From: Serinus canaria
Lineage: Eukaryota > Chordata > Aves > Passeriformes > Fringillidae
Direction: 5' to 3'
Assembly: GCF_022539315.1 (NCBI RefSeq)
Contig: NC_066338.1
Span: 372,001 to 436,000, forward strand
DNA length: 64,000 nt
The notes below the pieces were generated by a model, which saw only the letters and a program-made list of their open reading frames with translations, made no database searches and was not told the origin of the DNA. Below, piece after piece: positions 11,673 through 24,254 of this stretch. Position 1 is the first letter of the stretch; each line of letters opens with the position of its first letter. A program made the translations under genes and the position numbers.

Positions 11673-13062
11673 AAAGGATTTCAAGACCATTTCATCCAAA
11701 CTGCTACTACCACCCTAACTAGGAGGACGTCAGCTTGTATTCTGACTCTGTCAGTGGTTTTCTTTTGTGTTCTTGCATGTAATTGGTTTTTCCCCCTTTT
11801 CCTAATAAATTGTATTTCTGACTTGGAGTCTTGCTGCAATGCCGGATTTCTTCAGCCCGACTAGCTCCCGACACCGACAGCGAGAGTGGGCAGCCCCAAG
11901 AAAGCTGTCGAATCCGGGCTGCAGCTGTAGGGCACAGCTGCTCTACGGCACAAGTGGACTGCCTTGGGGATAGAACTGCGCTGAGGGCAGGGACAAGGAA
12001 CAGGGAGAGGTCTTCTGTATGTCTTTCAGTTTACTCCCTGGTGGGTCAAGGACACTGAAAGACACTGACTCAAAGGCATACATCAGCTTCTAAAAGGGGG
12101 GAGGTCCCAGGGGAGGATACAGTAATTAATCAAGTGGGAGAAAGTGGGGGTGGAACACAAGGCAGGGAATACAATGTTTAAACCAGTAGGGGGACTACAA
12201 GGGAGGAGAATAACTTGAACAAACCAGTGGGGTTTCAAAGGGCACAAAATTGATAGGGAAGTTTCTAGAGAAAGTGGCGGGCTTGGGGAGGGGTTGATGT
12301 TCAATTGGAGAAGGAACAGGGAACAAAAGAGCAGGTCTGTGGGGAGATGGACAGCTTGGGCAAAAACCAAAACTGCAAGGGGGAAAGGAACAATCCATTA
12401 ATAATAACATATGCTAGATCAGCACAAAATTGGAAGGATTATAAAACGGACTACTAGAACTGCATTACAATAATAAATACCCACTGCAACTGATTGTCGC
12501 ACTGGTTGTGCTTTCAAACCAGGAGAGGTACAAACCCAAAAGTTTCCCAACTTCAAAGTCAACTGGCTGCAGTTTTGATTTCCTTCTTAAATATATCACT
12601 GAGGCACTACCAGCTTCTGTAATTGGCTTAGCAGCATGTCTGTTCTTAGTGCCAAGCAGGGATTCACTTTGCCAGGCATGGAGGAAGTTTCTAGGAGCTT
12701 TCCACAAAAAATCACTTCTGTGGCTGGCTAAAAATTTTTCGTTTGGCCGCTTTTCTTGAAAAATATCTAATATGTCTCAACGTTGTGCTGAATCTTGTTG
12801 TACAGACACTTCTTTTGAGGTCTGAACTCCTTGCTGGACTTGTGTATCTAAGAACCAGATACAGCAAACCTATGTTTCATTATATGCTGTAAGAATTTGG
12901 TTCTAATCTAGAAGAGCAAGCAAAGGTTGCTATATTAATAGAAGCTAAAGAATCTGCTAAGAAAGCAGGTAATGGACTGCTTTTTTTATACAGATTGGGG
13001 CAGAGATTTAGTTGTTTGATGGGGTTCTTTTTTGCTTCTCAATAGAATTTTAGAAGTGGTGG
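11673..13062 (-). repeat. Inverted, internally deleted copy of the Y region
   Basis: 11673-12727 is the reverse complement of about 17570-18590. 12728-13062 is the reverse complement of the first ~330 bp of Y (15467-15800). About 1.8 kb present in the direct copies is missing at the join near 12728. On the plus strand the left end shows an AATAAA (cctaataaattg, near 11805) and an LTR-like end ...ctcccgaca at 11873. Confidence 0.85.
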
Positions 13063-14000
13063 AGTTTTCCAAGAACTTTTTCCCTTCCTAAGTTAAAGTA
13101 AGTTTAAACGTCTGGAAAGTGTTTAGTTTCTGTCCTGGCTCAGTTTGAGAGCTGTGCACTCAACCCCGGTGTTTTGTGCCTTCGTTCTTCGCTTTAGAGA
13201 ATCTGCCAAGCTCTCCGTCTCCCGGAGGCGAAGGAGCGGCTTTTTCGCGCACAGGGAATTGTGCCGGTCACGGTGCGCTCCTAACCGCGGCTTCTGCTGA
13301 ATGACGACGAGAACCGGCACCTACCTTCGGGGAGCTGCGTATGCCCGTCTTCTGCGGCTACTGCTGCCTACTGCCTGTCCTTTCTCTAAGGACAAATATT
13401 ATGCCAGCACAGCAAGAATCCCTCGAAGTTTTTCGAAGCTAGTCGAGTTCTTACCAGCTCCGAGACGAAAAGAAAAAGTAAGATTCCCCACGGAGTGCTT
13501 CAAAGAGCTTCGAAAGATGCAAAGAAAAGTTGTCCAAGAACTTTTTCACTTCCTATGTTAAAGTAAGTTTAAACGTCTGGAAAGTGGTTAGTTCTTGTCC
13601 TGGCTCAGTTTGAGAGCTGTGCACTCAATCCCGGTGCTTTGTGCCTTCCTTTAACTCGTCTCAGCATCTGCCGAGTGCTCTGTTGCCCAGCGGCGAAGAA
13701 TCGGCTTTTTCGCGCACAGAGCATTGTGCCGGTCGCGGTGCACTCCGGACCGCGGCTTCTGCCGAAAGACGCCGGGAACCGGCACCTACCATCGGCGAGT
13801 TGCGGTAACCCGTCTTCTGCGGCTCTTGCCGCCTACATCTCAGCGAAAAAGCTTTTCCAGGCTTTCTCTCAAGAAAAAACTGTGCCAGCACAGCAAGAAT
13901 CCCTCGACGTTTTTCATGAAGCTAGTCGAGTTCTTACCAGGTCCGAGACGAAAAGAAAAAGTAAGATTCCCCACGGAGTGCTTCAAAGAGCTTAGAAAGC
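13063..14000 (-). repeat. Two satellite monomers in inverted orientation
   Basis: Reverse complement of the 1-4782 satellite. Landmark taaagtaagtttaaacgtctgg occurs near 13094 and 13558, giving a first repeat of about 464 bp. The second monomer resembles array members closely, while the first is more divergent. The satellite-Y junction is the same as at 4782, and the far end joins block X directly at 14001. Confidence 0.9.
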
Positions 14001-15466
14001 ATGAGGCCCAACAGAATATTTTGGCTTTGAATCTGAGCACGTGGACAGTAGTGAATGGCCCACAGGATTAAAACAGTGTAGATTCTTCTCCTTTTTTTCT
14101 GTATGGATCAGAGACTGAAAAGGGAGCTACAAAATGGTAAATACATTCCTCCAGATTCAAAAATTGGTCTTCCTAATTTTCATCTCCACCATAATAACAG
14201 ATGGTTAGAACTAAAATACAGATGGCAATTGTATCGCTTCTCAGAAATGAAACAGGAACTGGCCCATGGGCCTTAGCAGTAGCTACAAGTTTTTCAGCAC
14301 AAGGCATCTCAAAAGTATTTTAACCTTACAGTACTTTTCTGTCTTGTGCTTTAATCTCAAGGATGCAGGAAAAAAAAAAAAAAAAAAAACCCCTCCACAA
14401 AAAAACAAGCCCCTACCAAATAGATAAGAAACAAAATAAATAACATATACAGAAATAGAACCCATGGTTTTTAACTTCTAACCTGGTCTTCTCAACACAC
14501 TCTCTAAAATGGAATTGTTTCCCAATCTTCTTTGAAACATTTTGCAGCAAAAAACATTATAAGGTCCTGAGAGGTGTTTTGTTCAAAAACCACTTCTTCT
14601 GGCTTTCTGTCCATAAGCGGAGTAACCTGGCTGCGCTGGCAGCTGGCCAAAGGAGGTAGGAAGAGTAATCATCATCCACAACACTGGGGCTAAAGAAATT
14701 TCCACAGAAAATTACCTGCCCTATTACTTGTTCATGTGTTGGGTTGAATGTTCAGAATCTCTTTCCATTTTTTCCAATTCAGAGAATGTTCTATTTCACA
14801 GAATTCCAGCCCCTCAAGCATCAGTCCTGCCAGAACAGCCCACCATAGGGGGCTGTCATGGGCGATCTGCTAATGTCCACTGACTCTTACCAGTCTAGTG
14901 CTTGTCACTGTTGCAGATCAAGAACTTCTGAATAGTTTTGATTCATGCTCTTTGAGGGGTTGAAAACAAGAAAAGAATGACTAGACATTTCCATGATCAA
15001 ATCCCCTGATGGAATAAAAATAGGAACATAATCAATGTAGTCGTTGTTCTAAGAAGGGAGATGAAGGGTCCAAAAGATTACTTGCATACTTCCTGTTCTA
15101 AATCCCTTGTTATCTGGCAAATTGCAAGAGATTCCAGGCTTTCGCCAAAATGCAAACCAGATTCAAATGTGAAGCCTTACAGTTGACTGGATATAAAACT
15201 TCATCATCCATTTTTAAATCTTTGAGATTGTTATGTACTTCCTATTAATACCCTGAGGTTTAGAGCTGTAATTCAGAGAGAAAAGAATGCTATTTTGAAT
15301 TCGTTCTATTAAATCATCTTGTCGGCACTCTCTCCTCTTGGTTTTCACTTCGGAAATTCTGTACGAAAGAGGGCATTAATGCATAGAGCTCTGCATCAAT
15401 TCTTTTCAACAGTTTCCCCTGTAACTCCTCTTTCAAGGCAAACCTATAAAAATCCACACTTTCTTA
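14001..15466 (+). repeat. Duplicated block X, copy 2
   Basis: Collinear with 9698-11172 (offset 4303 at the left end). It contains an A-run at about 14370-14388. From 14593 on it belongs to the first unit of a tandem duplication. No gene recognised. Confidence 0.9.
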
Positions 15467-18400
15467 CCCCACCACTTCTAAAATTTTATTGAGAAGCAAA
15501 AAAGAACCCCAATGAAACAACTAAATCTCTGCTCCAATCTTTATTAAAAAAGCAGTCCATTACCTGCTTTCTTAGCAGATTCTTTAGCTTCTATTAATAT
15601 GTCAATCTTTGCTTGCTCTTCTAGATTAGAACTAAATTTTTACATCATATAAGAAAACATAGGTTTGCTGTATCTGATTCTCAGACACAGACGTCCAGCA
15701 AAGAGTTCAGACCTCAAAAGAAGCGACCGTACAACAAGATTCAGCACAACGTTGAGACATATTAGCTATTTTTCTGGAAAAGTGGCAAAAAGGAAACTTT
15801 TTAGACTTCTATATGATCATGGCTGCTTGCTTCCAGAACCTCACCTAAGTTACTTGAAACAGGCTGCAATATCACTGAAAACAACGCTGTGAATGTAGGA
15901 CATCGTCATTCTTCTCTTCCATTGAAAACCTCAAGTGGAGTCGCGTCACTTCTCTCCAAAATTCTGGATTTCTTTGCAAACTGGGAAAATAATGATAAAG
16001 TGTTCTGTTCATACAGTTTAAGCCTAATGCTCAAAATGAAAAAAAAAATCCATTCAGATATGGTCTGCAATAATACAGCAGAGAGAAGATGAACCAGACT
16101 GGCCTACAAAAGAAAGAAGTGAAGCAGAATTTGTGATATTGGAAGACCTTGTGATTAATTATTCAAATAAATACAGAAATCAAATACAACCTATTCAAAT
16201 TCAATCAGTGATGCACAGATAGAGAAAAAAAACTATTTACTACTAATATTTCTTTCATTCTCCAACAAGAAGTGCAATGATCCTCTTGAATGCACAGAAG
16301 ATTGTTGGAAAAGACAGCAGCCTTCTTCTTCCCAACATCTTCCTCAGAACTCCAGGAGACAAATCATTTGAACTATGAGGAGCTTTCTCTCTGTCAAACT
16401 CCCAGAGCATAGCCAATATTCTCTTCCTTTAAGGATCCTCGCCTCCCTGGGTAAGTGGTGGATAGTCTACTGCCCCGGTACCTCAGCCAGACACTCCGTC
16501 TTATTTCCCATGGCTTCTGCACCAAGGACATCATCTCCACTGGCTTTCTAGCCAAAGTATATGCAAGGCACAACAAAGAACATAGCCAAAACCATGAGCA
16601 CAGCTTATGGGCTTTGAAAGAAAAATCTCAGGATGGCAATACTGGATCTTCTGATCCAAACCTTCAGGAAATCTTTCTTTAGAGGTGTTGGGAAAGATGA
16701 AAGTTTGACAAGAAAGTCTCACAGATATGTATGCTTGGCAGAAAGATTTTTGAATGTGGAGTCTGAAGAAAGAATAGAGTCGGAAGCAAGTTTTCATCTA
16801 GAAGGAAAGAATTGCTGAGCCAGTCTTACTGGATAACCAAGGAGGCAAAGGGTATGTTAGTTAGAAGGGGCTTTTATGACTTAGAGCAAAGGATAAACCC
16901 ACCCCAAAAAAGAAGATGTTTTTACCAAGCAGGAAGATAGCACAGGCAAACAAGTCAGCAAATGTGGCAAGCAGAAAAAAGGTCTCCGAATTTTCCACTG
17001 CCAAGAAAACTGAAAAACAACTTTCAGCTTCAACTGTAATGTACTGACTTTTAGTGAGTGGAGAATAGTAACATGACTATGGTAATTAGAGTAGTTATGA
17101 TAGGCTATAGATAAGAGTTAAGGGATAGATTGGTTCTACTGTATGAAGATGCTCAGCAAAGTATATAATGCATTGTAACCAAAACCAAAGGCTCTCCAGG
17201 CCTGCCTGCAGCTAGAGCTGACAGCTGTAGGTACAGGCTCTGTCACCCACCACCCTGGGCTGCTGCAACGTCTTGGATGGAATAAACTGCATTTTGGAGA
17301 GCCGCCTGGAGTCCCGCATCCCTCATTTAGGCTCTTACATGGAGGTGAAAAACTCTTCTGTGTATTGTACAAAAAAATAGCTATGTAATCTAGAGTTGCA
17401 TGACCCAATATTTCTATTGAACTGGAACAATTTTTATCAATACTATGGATCCACTTCTTTTCAGTGTGTTTGGTAAAAAACGTAAAGTATCGTTTAAAAG
17501 GAATTATTGGATGCGTACTGAGTACTAAGTATTAGTTAAGGTGTTGGTATGGCATGGCTTGGTTTTTGGTGTGGAGGGAAGAAACCAGCCACAGAAGTGT
17601 TTTTCTGTGGAAAGCTCCTAGAAACTTCCTCCATGCCTGGCAAATTGAATCCCTGCTTGACACTAAGAACAGACATGCTGCTAATCCAATTACAGAAGCT
17701 GGCAGCACCTCGGTGATATATTTAAGAAGGAAATCAAAACTGCAGCCAGTTCACTTTGAAGTTGGGAAATTTTTGGGTTGGCACCTCTTCTGGTTTGAAA
17801 GCACAACCAGTGAGACACTGTTGCAGTGGTTGTTTATTATTGTAATGCAGTTCTGGTGGTTTGTTTTATAATCCTTCATTTTTTGTGCTGTTCTAGCATA
17901 TGTTATTATTAATCGATTGTTCCTTTCCCCCTGTAGTGTTGGTTATTGCCCTAGCTGTCTATCTCGCCCAAATACCTGCCCTTTTGTTCCCTGTTCCTTC
18001 TCCCAGTGTACATCAACCCTTCCCCAAGCCTGCCCCTTTCTCTAGAAACTTCCTATCATATTTGTGCCCTTTGAAACCCCATTGGTTTGTTCAAGTTATT
18101 CTCCTCCCCTGTAGTCCATCTACTGGTTTAAACATTATATTCCCCGCCTTGTGTTCCACCCCCACTTTCTCCCAGTTGATTAATGACTGTATCCTCCCCT
18201 GGGACCTCCCCCCATTTAGATATTGATGTATACCTTTGAGTCAGTGTCTTTCAGTGTCCTTGACCTTCCAGGGAGTAAACTGAAAGACATACAGAAGACC
18301 TCTTCCTGTTCCTTGTCCCTGCCCTCAGCACAGTTCTATCCCCAAGGCAGTCCACCTGTGCCATCGAGCAGCTGCAGCCCGGTTTCGACAGCTTTCTTTG

Positions 18401-19489
18401 GGCGGCCCACTCTCGCTGTCCATGTCAGGAGATAGTCGGGCTGAAGAAATCCGGCATTGCAGCAAGACTCCAAGTCAGAAATACACTTAATTAGGAAAAG
18501 GGGGAAAAACCAATTACATGCAAGAACACAAAAGAAAAACCACTGAGAGAGTCAAAACACAAGCTGATGTCCTCATAGTTAAGGTAGTGGTAGCATTTTA
18601 GATGAAATCGTCCTGTTGAAAAGGTGATTCTGTAGAAATCATCTGGTAGCTCTTGTCCTCTGGAAAACCAGTGGGTAAGGGTGGCCATTCCTCTGGGAAT
18701 GCAATGGAAAGACTGCTTGTTGCGTCCCAAAACCCAGATGATATCCAGGTGGGGATGCTTAGCTCCTCCCCTTTGCGCGGAGCACCTCGAAATGGGCTGA
18801 TATCATTCTGAGTCATACTATGGGTCTTTGATTACCCGTTAAAAAGCAATGGCTCCTGGATGGAGTTTTCTCGGAGTCATGTGGCAAGACATTAATGGGT
18901 CCATTAAGAGAAGGTAAGGAAAAAAAGATGCCACCCCGGGTTTCCGCAGTTCTTGAGGGTGGGAATAGAATGCATTTTTATATTGTAATCTAGGACAATA
19001 CAGGATGCAGGTTTTTGCTTAAGCAGGAAGTTTGTATGGATTTGAAAAATATCCTCATACCAGAGGCACAAAAGTATTCTCCTACCCCTTTTAATCATCT
19101 TCAAATGAAGCAATTCTCACAATAACCTAACGCATGAATGACTTGCAAGTGAGTTGAAGGAATATGCCAAAGATAAGTAGTGTTCAACTGCAGAGAATTG
19201 TTTAGGGACATCATAGCCTAATATTTTAAATCAGGAAGCATGGATGGACGGGTCTTTTTTCCTTAGTTGACTACAGAACCAGCGGTCCTTTGCAGGAGGG
19301 TGTTTGGATTTAGGATGACACTGGCAACTAAGAGCATGGCTACATAGAAGGTGCTACTTTTAGACCAGAACATTCAACTACTTAAAGGCAAATAGGAGAA
19401 TAGCTGATTAGTGACACCGCAGACAGGAAGAGTCTGCGGCTTACCCCGTGGGAACAATAGTAGCACATTTCAATTTTAGAAAACCATGC
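14593..19489 (+). repeat. Tandem segmental duplication, unit A
   Basis: The unit runs from ttcttctggctttctgtcc (14594) to gaaaaccatgc (19489), where it joins a second copy of its own start (19491), giving a period of 4897 bp. It contains the end of X, all of Y (from 15467), the 305-bp LTR-like stretch (17035-17339), and a second LTR-like stretch on the minus strand (18423-18891). No intact gene was seen. Confidence 0.92.
18423..18891 (-). mobile_element. LTR-like sequence on the minus strand (unit A)
   Basis: Read on the minus strand it starts TGTCTTGCCACATGAC and ends CTGACA (CCGACA in the other copies). It is 469 bp here and 468 bp in unit B once the nested solo LTR is subtracted. A polyadenylation signal AATAAA survives in the inverted copy (near 11805) and is mutated here (cctaattaag). 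No target duplication or clear primer-binding site was found, so this is a tentative LTR call. Confidence 0.4.
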
Positions 19490-22400
19490 CTTCTTCTGGC
19501 TTTCTGTCCATAAGCGGAGTAAGGTGGCTGCGCTGGCAGCTGGCCAAAGGATGTAGGAAGAGTAATCATCATCCACAACACTGAGGCTAAAGAAATTTCC
19601 ACAGAAAATTACCTGCCCTATTACTTGTTCATGTGTTGGGTTGAATGTTCAGAATCTCTTTCCATTTTTCCCATTCAGAGAATGTTCTATTTCACAGAAT
19701 TCCAGCCCCTCAAGCATCAGTCCTGCCAGAACAGCCTGCCATAGGGGGCTGCCATGGGCGATCTGCTAATGTCCACTGACTCTTACCAGTATAGTGCTTG
19801 TCACTGTTGCAGATCAAGAACTTCTGAATAGTTTTGATTCATGCTCTTTGAGGGGTTGAAAACAAGAAAAGAATGACTAGACATTTCCATGATCAAATCC
19901 CCAGATGGAATAAAAATAGGAACATAATCAATGTAGTCGTTGTTCTAAGAAGGGAAACGAAGGGTCCAAAAGATTACTTGCATACTTCCTGTTCTAAATC
20001 CCTTGTTATCTGGCAAATGGCAAGAGATTCCAGGCTTTCGCCAAAATGCAAACCAGATTCAAATGTGAAGCTTTACAGTTGACTGGATATAAAATTTCAT
20101 CATCCACTTTTAAATCTTTGAGATTCCTGTTAATACCCTGAGGTTTAGAGCTGTAATTCAGAGAGAAAAGAATGCTGTTTTGAATTCGTTCTATTAAATT
20201 ACATTGTCTGCACTCTCTCCTCCTAATTTTCACTTCGGAAACTCTGTACAAAAGAGTGCATTAATGCATAGAGCTCTGCATCAATTCTTTTCAACAGTTT
20301 CTCCTGTAATTCCTCTTTCAAGGCAAACCGATAAAAATCCACACTTTCTTACCCCACCACTTCTAAAATTCTATTGAGAAGCAAAAAAGAACCCCAATGA
20401 AACAACTAAATCTCTACTCCAATCTGTATAAAAAAAGCAGTCCATTACCTGCTTTCTTAGCAGATTCTTTAGCTTCTATTAATATGGCAACCTTGGCTTG
20501 CTCTTCTAGATTAGAACTAAATTTTTACAGCATATAAGGAAACATAGGTTTGCTGTATCTGATTCTTAGACACAGACGTCCAGCAAAGAGTTCAGACCTC
20601 AAAAGAAATGTCTGTACAATAGGATTCAGTAACACGTTGAGACATATTAGCTATTTTTCCGGAAAAGCGGCCAAAGGGAAACTTTTTAGACTTCTACACG
20701 AACATGGTTGCTTGCTTCCAGAACCTCACCTAAGTTACTTGAAACAGGCTGAAATATCCCTGTAAACAATGCTGTGAATGTAGGACATCGAAATTCTTCT
20801 CTTTCGTTGAAAACCTCAAGTGGAGTCGCGTCACTTCTCTTCAAAATTCTGGATTTCTTTGCAAACTGGGAAAATAATGATAAAGTTTTCAGTTCTTGCA
20901 GTTTAAACCTAATGTTCAAAATGAAAAAAATATCCATTCAGATATGGTCTGAAATAATACGCCAGAGAGAAGATGAACCAGACTGGCCTACAAAAGAAAG
21001 AAGTGAAGCAGAATTTGGGAATTTGGAAGACCTTATGTTGAATTATTCAAATAAATAAAGAATTTAAATAAACCCTACCCAAATTCAATCAGTGATGAAC
21101 AGACAGAGAAAAAGAACTAATTTCTACTAATATTTCTTTCATTCTCCAACAAGAAGTGCAATGATCCTCTTGAATGCACGGAAGATTGTTGGAAAAGACA
21201 GCAGCCTTCTTCTTCCCAACATCTTCCCCAGAACTCCAGGAGACAAATCATTTGAGCTATGAGGAGCTTTCTCTCTGTCAAACTCCCAGAGCATTGCCAA
21301 TGTTCTCTTCCTTTAGGGATCCTCGCCTCCCTGAGGAAGTGGTGGATAGTCTACAGCCCCGGTACATCAGCCAGACACTCCGCCTTATTTCCCATGGCTT
21401 CTGCACCAAGGACATCATCTCAACTGGCTTTCTAGCCAAAATATATGCAAGGCACAACAAAGAACATAGCCAAAACCTTGAGCACAGCTTATGGGCTCTA
21501 AAAGAAAAATCTCAGGATGGCAATACTGGATCTTCTGATCCAAACCATCAGGAAACCTTTCTTTAGAGGTGTTGGGAAAGATGAAAGTTTGACAAGAAAG
21601 TCTCACAGATATGTATGCTTGGCAGAAAGATTTTTGAATGTGGAATCTGAAGAAAGAATAGAGTTGAAAGCAAGTTTTCATCTAGAAGAAAAGAATTGCT
21701 GAGCCAGTCTTACTGGATAACCAAGGAGGCAAAGGGTATGTTAATTAGAAGGGGCTTTTATGACTTAGAGCAAAGGTTAAACCCACCCCAAATATATGAA
21801 GATGTTTTTACCAAGCAGGAATATAGCACAGGCAAACAAGTCAGCAAATGTGGCAAGCAGAAAAAAGGTCTCTGAATTTTCCACTGCCAAGAAAACTGTA
21901 AAACAACTTTCAGTTTCCACTGTAATGTACTGACTTTTAGTGAGTGGAGAATAGTAACATGACTATGGTAATTAGAGTAGTTATGATAGGCTATAGATAA
22001 GAGTTAAGGGATAAATTGGTTCTACGGTATGAAGATGCTCAGCAAATTATATAATGCATTGTAACCAAAACCAAAGGCTCTCCAGGCCTGCCTGCAGCTA
22101 GAGCTGACAGCTGTAGGCACAGGCTCTGTCACCCATGACCCTGGGCTGCTGCAACGTCTTGGATGGAATAAACTGCATTTTGGAGAGAAGCCTGGAGTCC
22201 CGCATCCCTCATTTAGGCTCTTACATGGAGGTGAAAATCTCTTCTGTGTATTGTACAAAAAAATAGCTATGTAATCTAGAGTTGCATGACCCAAGATTTC
22301 TATTGAACTGGAAAAATTTTTATCAATATTATTGATCCACTTCTTTTCAGTGTGTTTGGTAAAAAACGTAAAGTATCGTTTAAAAGGAAGTATTGGATGT

Positions 22401-23549
22401 GTACTGAGTACTACAGATAATTTAAGGTGTTGGTTTGGCATGGCTTGGTTTTTGGTGGGGAGGGAAGAAGCCAGCCACAGAAGTGATTTTGTGTGGGAAG
22501 CTCCTAGAAACTTTCTCCATGCCTGGCAAAGTGAATCCCTGCTTGGCGCTAAGAACAGACATGCTGCTAAGCCAATTACAGAAGGTGGCAGTGCCTTGGT
22601 GATATATTTAAGAAGGAAATCAAAACTGCAGCCAGTAACTTTGAAGTTGGGAAACTTTTGGGTTGGCACCACTTCTGTTTTGAAAGCACAACCAGTGAGA
22701 CATTCTGTTGCAGTGGGTGTTTCTTATTGTAATGCAGTTCTAATAGTCCGTTTTATAATCCTTCCTATTTTGTGCTGTTTTAGCATATGTTATTATTAAT
22801 GGATTGCTCCTTTCCCCCCTGTAGTGTTGGTTTTTCCCCAAAGACCTGCCCTTTTGTTTCCTGTTCCTTCTCCCATTGAACATCAACCCCTCCCCAGGCC
22901 CGCCACTTTCTCTAGACACTTCCCTATTAATTTTGTGCCCATCGTAACTCCATTGGTTTGTTCAAGATATTCTCCTCCCCTGTAGTCCCCCTACTGGTTT
23001 AAACATTGTATTCCCCGCCTTGAGTTCCACCCCCAATTTCTCCCAGTTGCTTCAAGATTGTATCCTCCTCTGGGACCTCACCCCTTTTACAAGTTGATGT
23101 ATGCCTTTGAGTCAGTATCTTTCTGTCCTTGACCTTCCAGGGAGTAAACTGAAAGACATACAGAAGACCTCTCCCTGTTCCTTGTCCCTGCCCTCAGTGC
23201 AGTTCTATCCCCCAAGGCAGTCCACTTGTGCTGTAGAGCAGCTGTGCCCTACAGCTGCAGCATGGATTCGACAGCTTTCTTGGGGTGCCCCACTCTTGCT
23301 GTCGGTGTCGGGAGCTAGTCGGGCTGAAGAAATCTGGCATTGCACCGAGACTCCAAGTCAGAAATACAATTTATTAGGAAAAGGGGGAAAAAACTATTAC
23401 ATGCAAGACTACACAAAAGAAACACTGAGAGAGTCAAAACACAAGCTGACATCCTCATAGTTAGGGTAGTGGTAGCATTTTAGATGAAATGGTCCTGTTG
23501 AAAAGGTGATTCTGTGGAAACCATCTGGTAGCGCTTGTCCTCTGGAAAA

Positions 23550-23555
23550 CCAGTG
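23550..23555. repeat. Target-site duplication ccagtg (left)
   Basis: ccagtg directly precedes the solo LTR and is repeated at 24255-24260. Unit A has a single ccagtg followed by ggtaagggtgg at the same place, which is the empty site. Confidence 0.93.
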
Positions 23556-24254
23556 TGTTGTGGTGTGTGTTCAGTTCCCAATTGAGATATCTGCCCCGTT
23601 TTGTATTGTTTTTTGATGCTTCCCCCAGATACAACCCTATACCCAGTTCGATGGTTCAGTCCTGGTTCCCCCTTTCCCTCGAATGGTGTCCACCCCGTCT
23701 GGGCTCACTGCCAAGCCCTTGTCTCCACCCCCGTTCCCCTGGCAACTGCCCCTTTCCGTTATATTTTCTCCTCCTCCAGAGCCCCGTTCATCTCCTGAAA
23801 ACCCCCATTCTTCCAGAAACTTCTCCCTTCCACAGGGGGTGATTGGGCAGGTGCCCTGAGCCCCTCCTTTGTTCGTGTATCACTTGTTGCCACCGGTGTC
23901 AGTCATGTTGAATTCCCCTCCTCAGTTTCCCCCGATTGGTTCTTGTACACCCCTTTATATACTGCTTCTCCCCCTTTTGTCCCTGTCTTTTCCCGCCTGG
24001 ACCAGGTGGAGAAAATGATACATTAAAACCACTGGACTACACCGGGCGTGTTAAGACCCTCTTTTCTCTCCGGCTTCTCCGCCTTGCCGCTCCTCTCGAT
24101 ACTGTTGCTTTCTGCCGAAGGCGCAGCCCGGACGTCCCTGCCGGATCCGGGTAGTGCCCCCCGCTGCTAGCTGCTGCTGTGCTCCGAGCTAGCCCCGGCC
24201 GCCTTCTCCCCCGCTCGGACGGGAGGGAAGTGCTTTCGACGCAGCAGCGCGGCA
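23556..24254 (+). mobile_element. Solo LTR of a class II (ERVK-type) endogenous retrovirus
   Basis: A 699-bp insertion starting TGTTGTGGTG and ending GCGCGGCA, flanked by the 6-bp repeat ccagtg, as expected for class II elements. It carries a TATA box (tttatata, 23954-23961) and a polyadenylation signal variant (attaaa, 24022-24027), followed by a GC-rich U5. There is no internal sequence, so it arose by LTR-LTR recombination or only the LTR was retained. It is nested inside the minus-strand LTR-like stretch of unit B (23306-24478). Confidence 0.93.

Noticed and set aside
11031..11864. Long ORFs spanning the N runs (also at 30352-31094 and 46581-47265)
   Set aside because: Most of their length is N; they are placeholders, not sequence.
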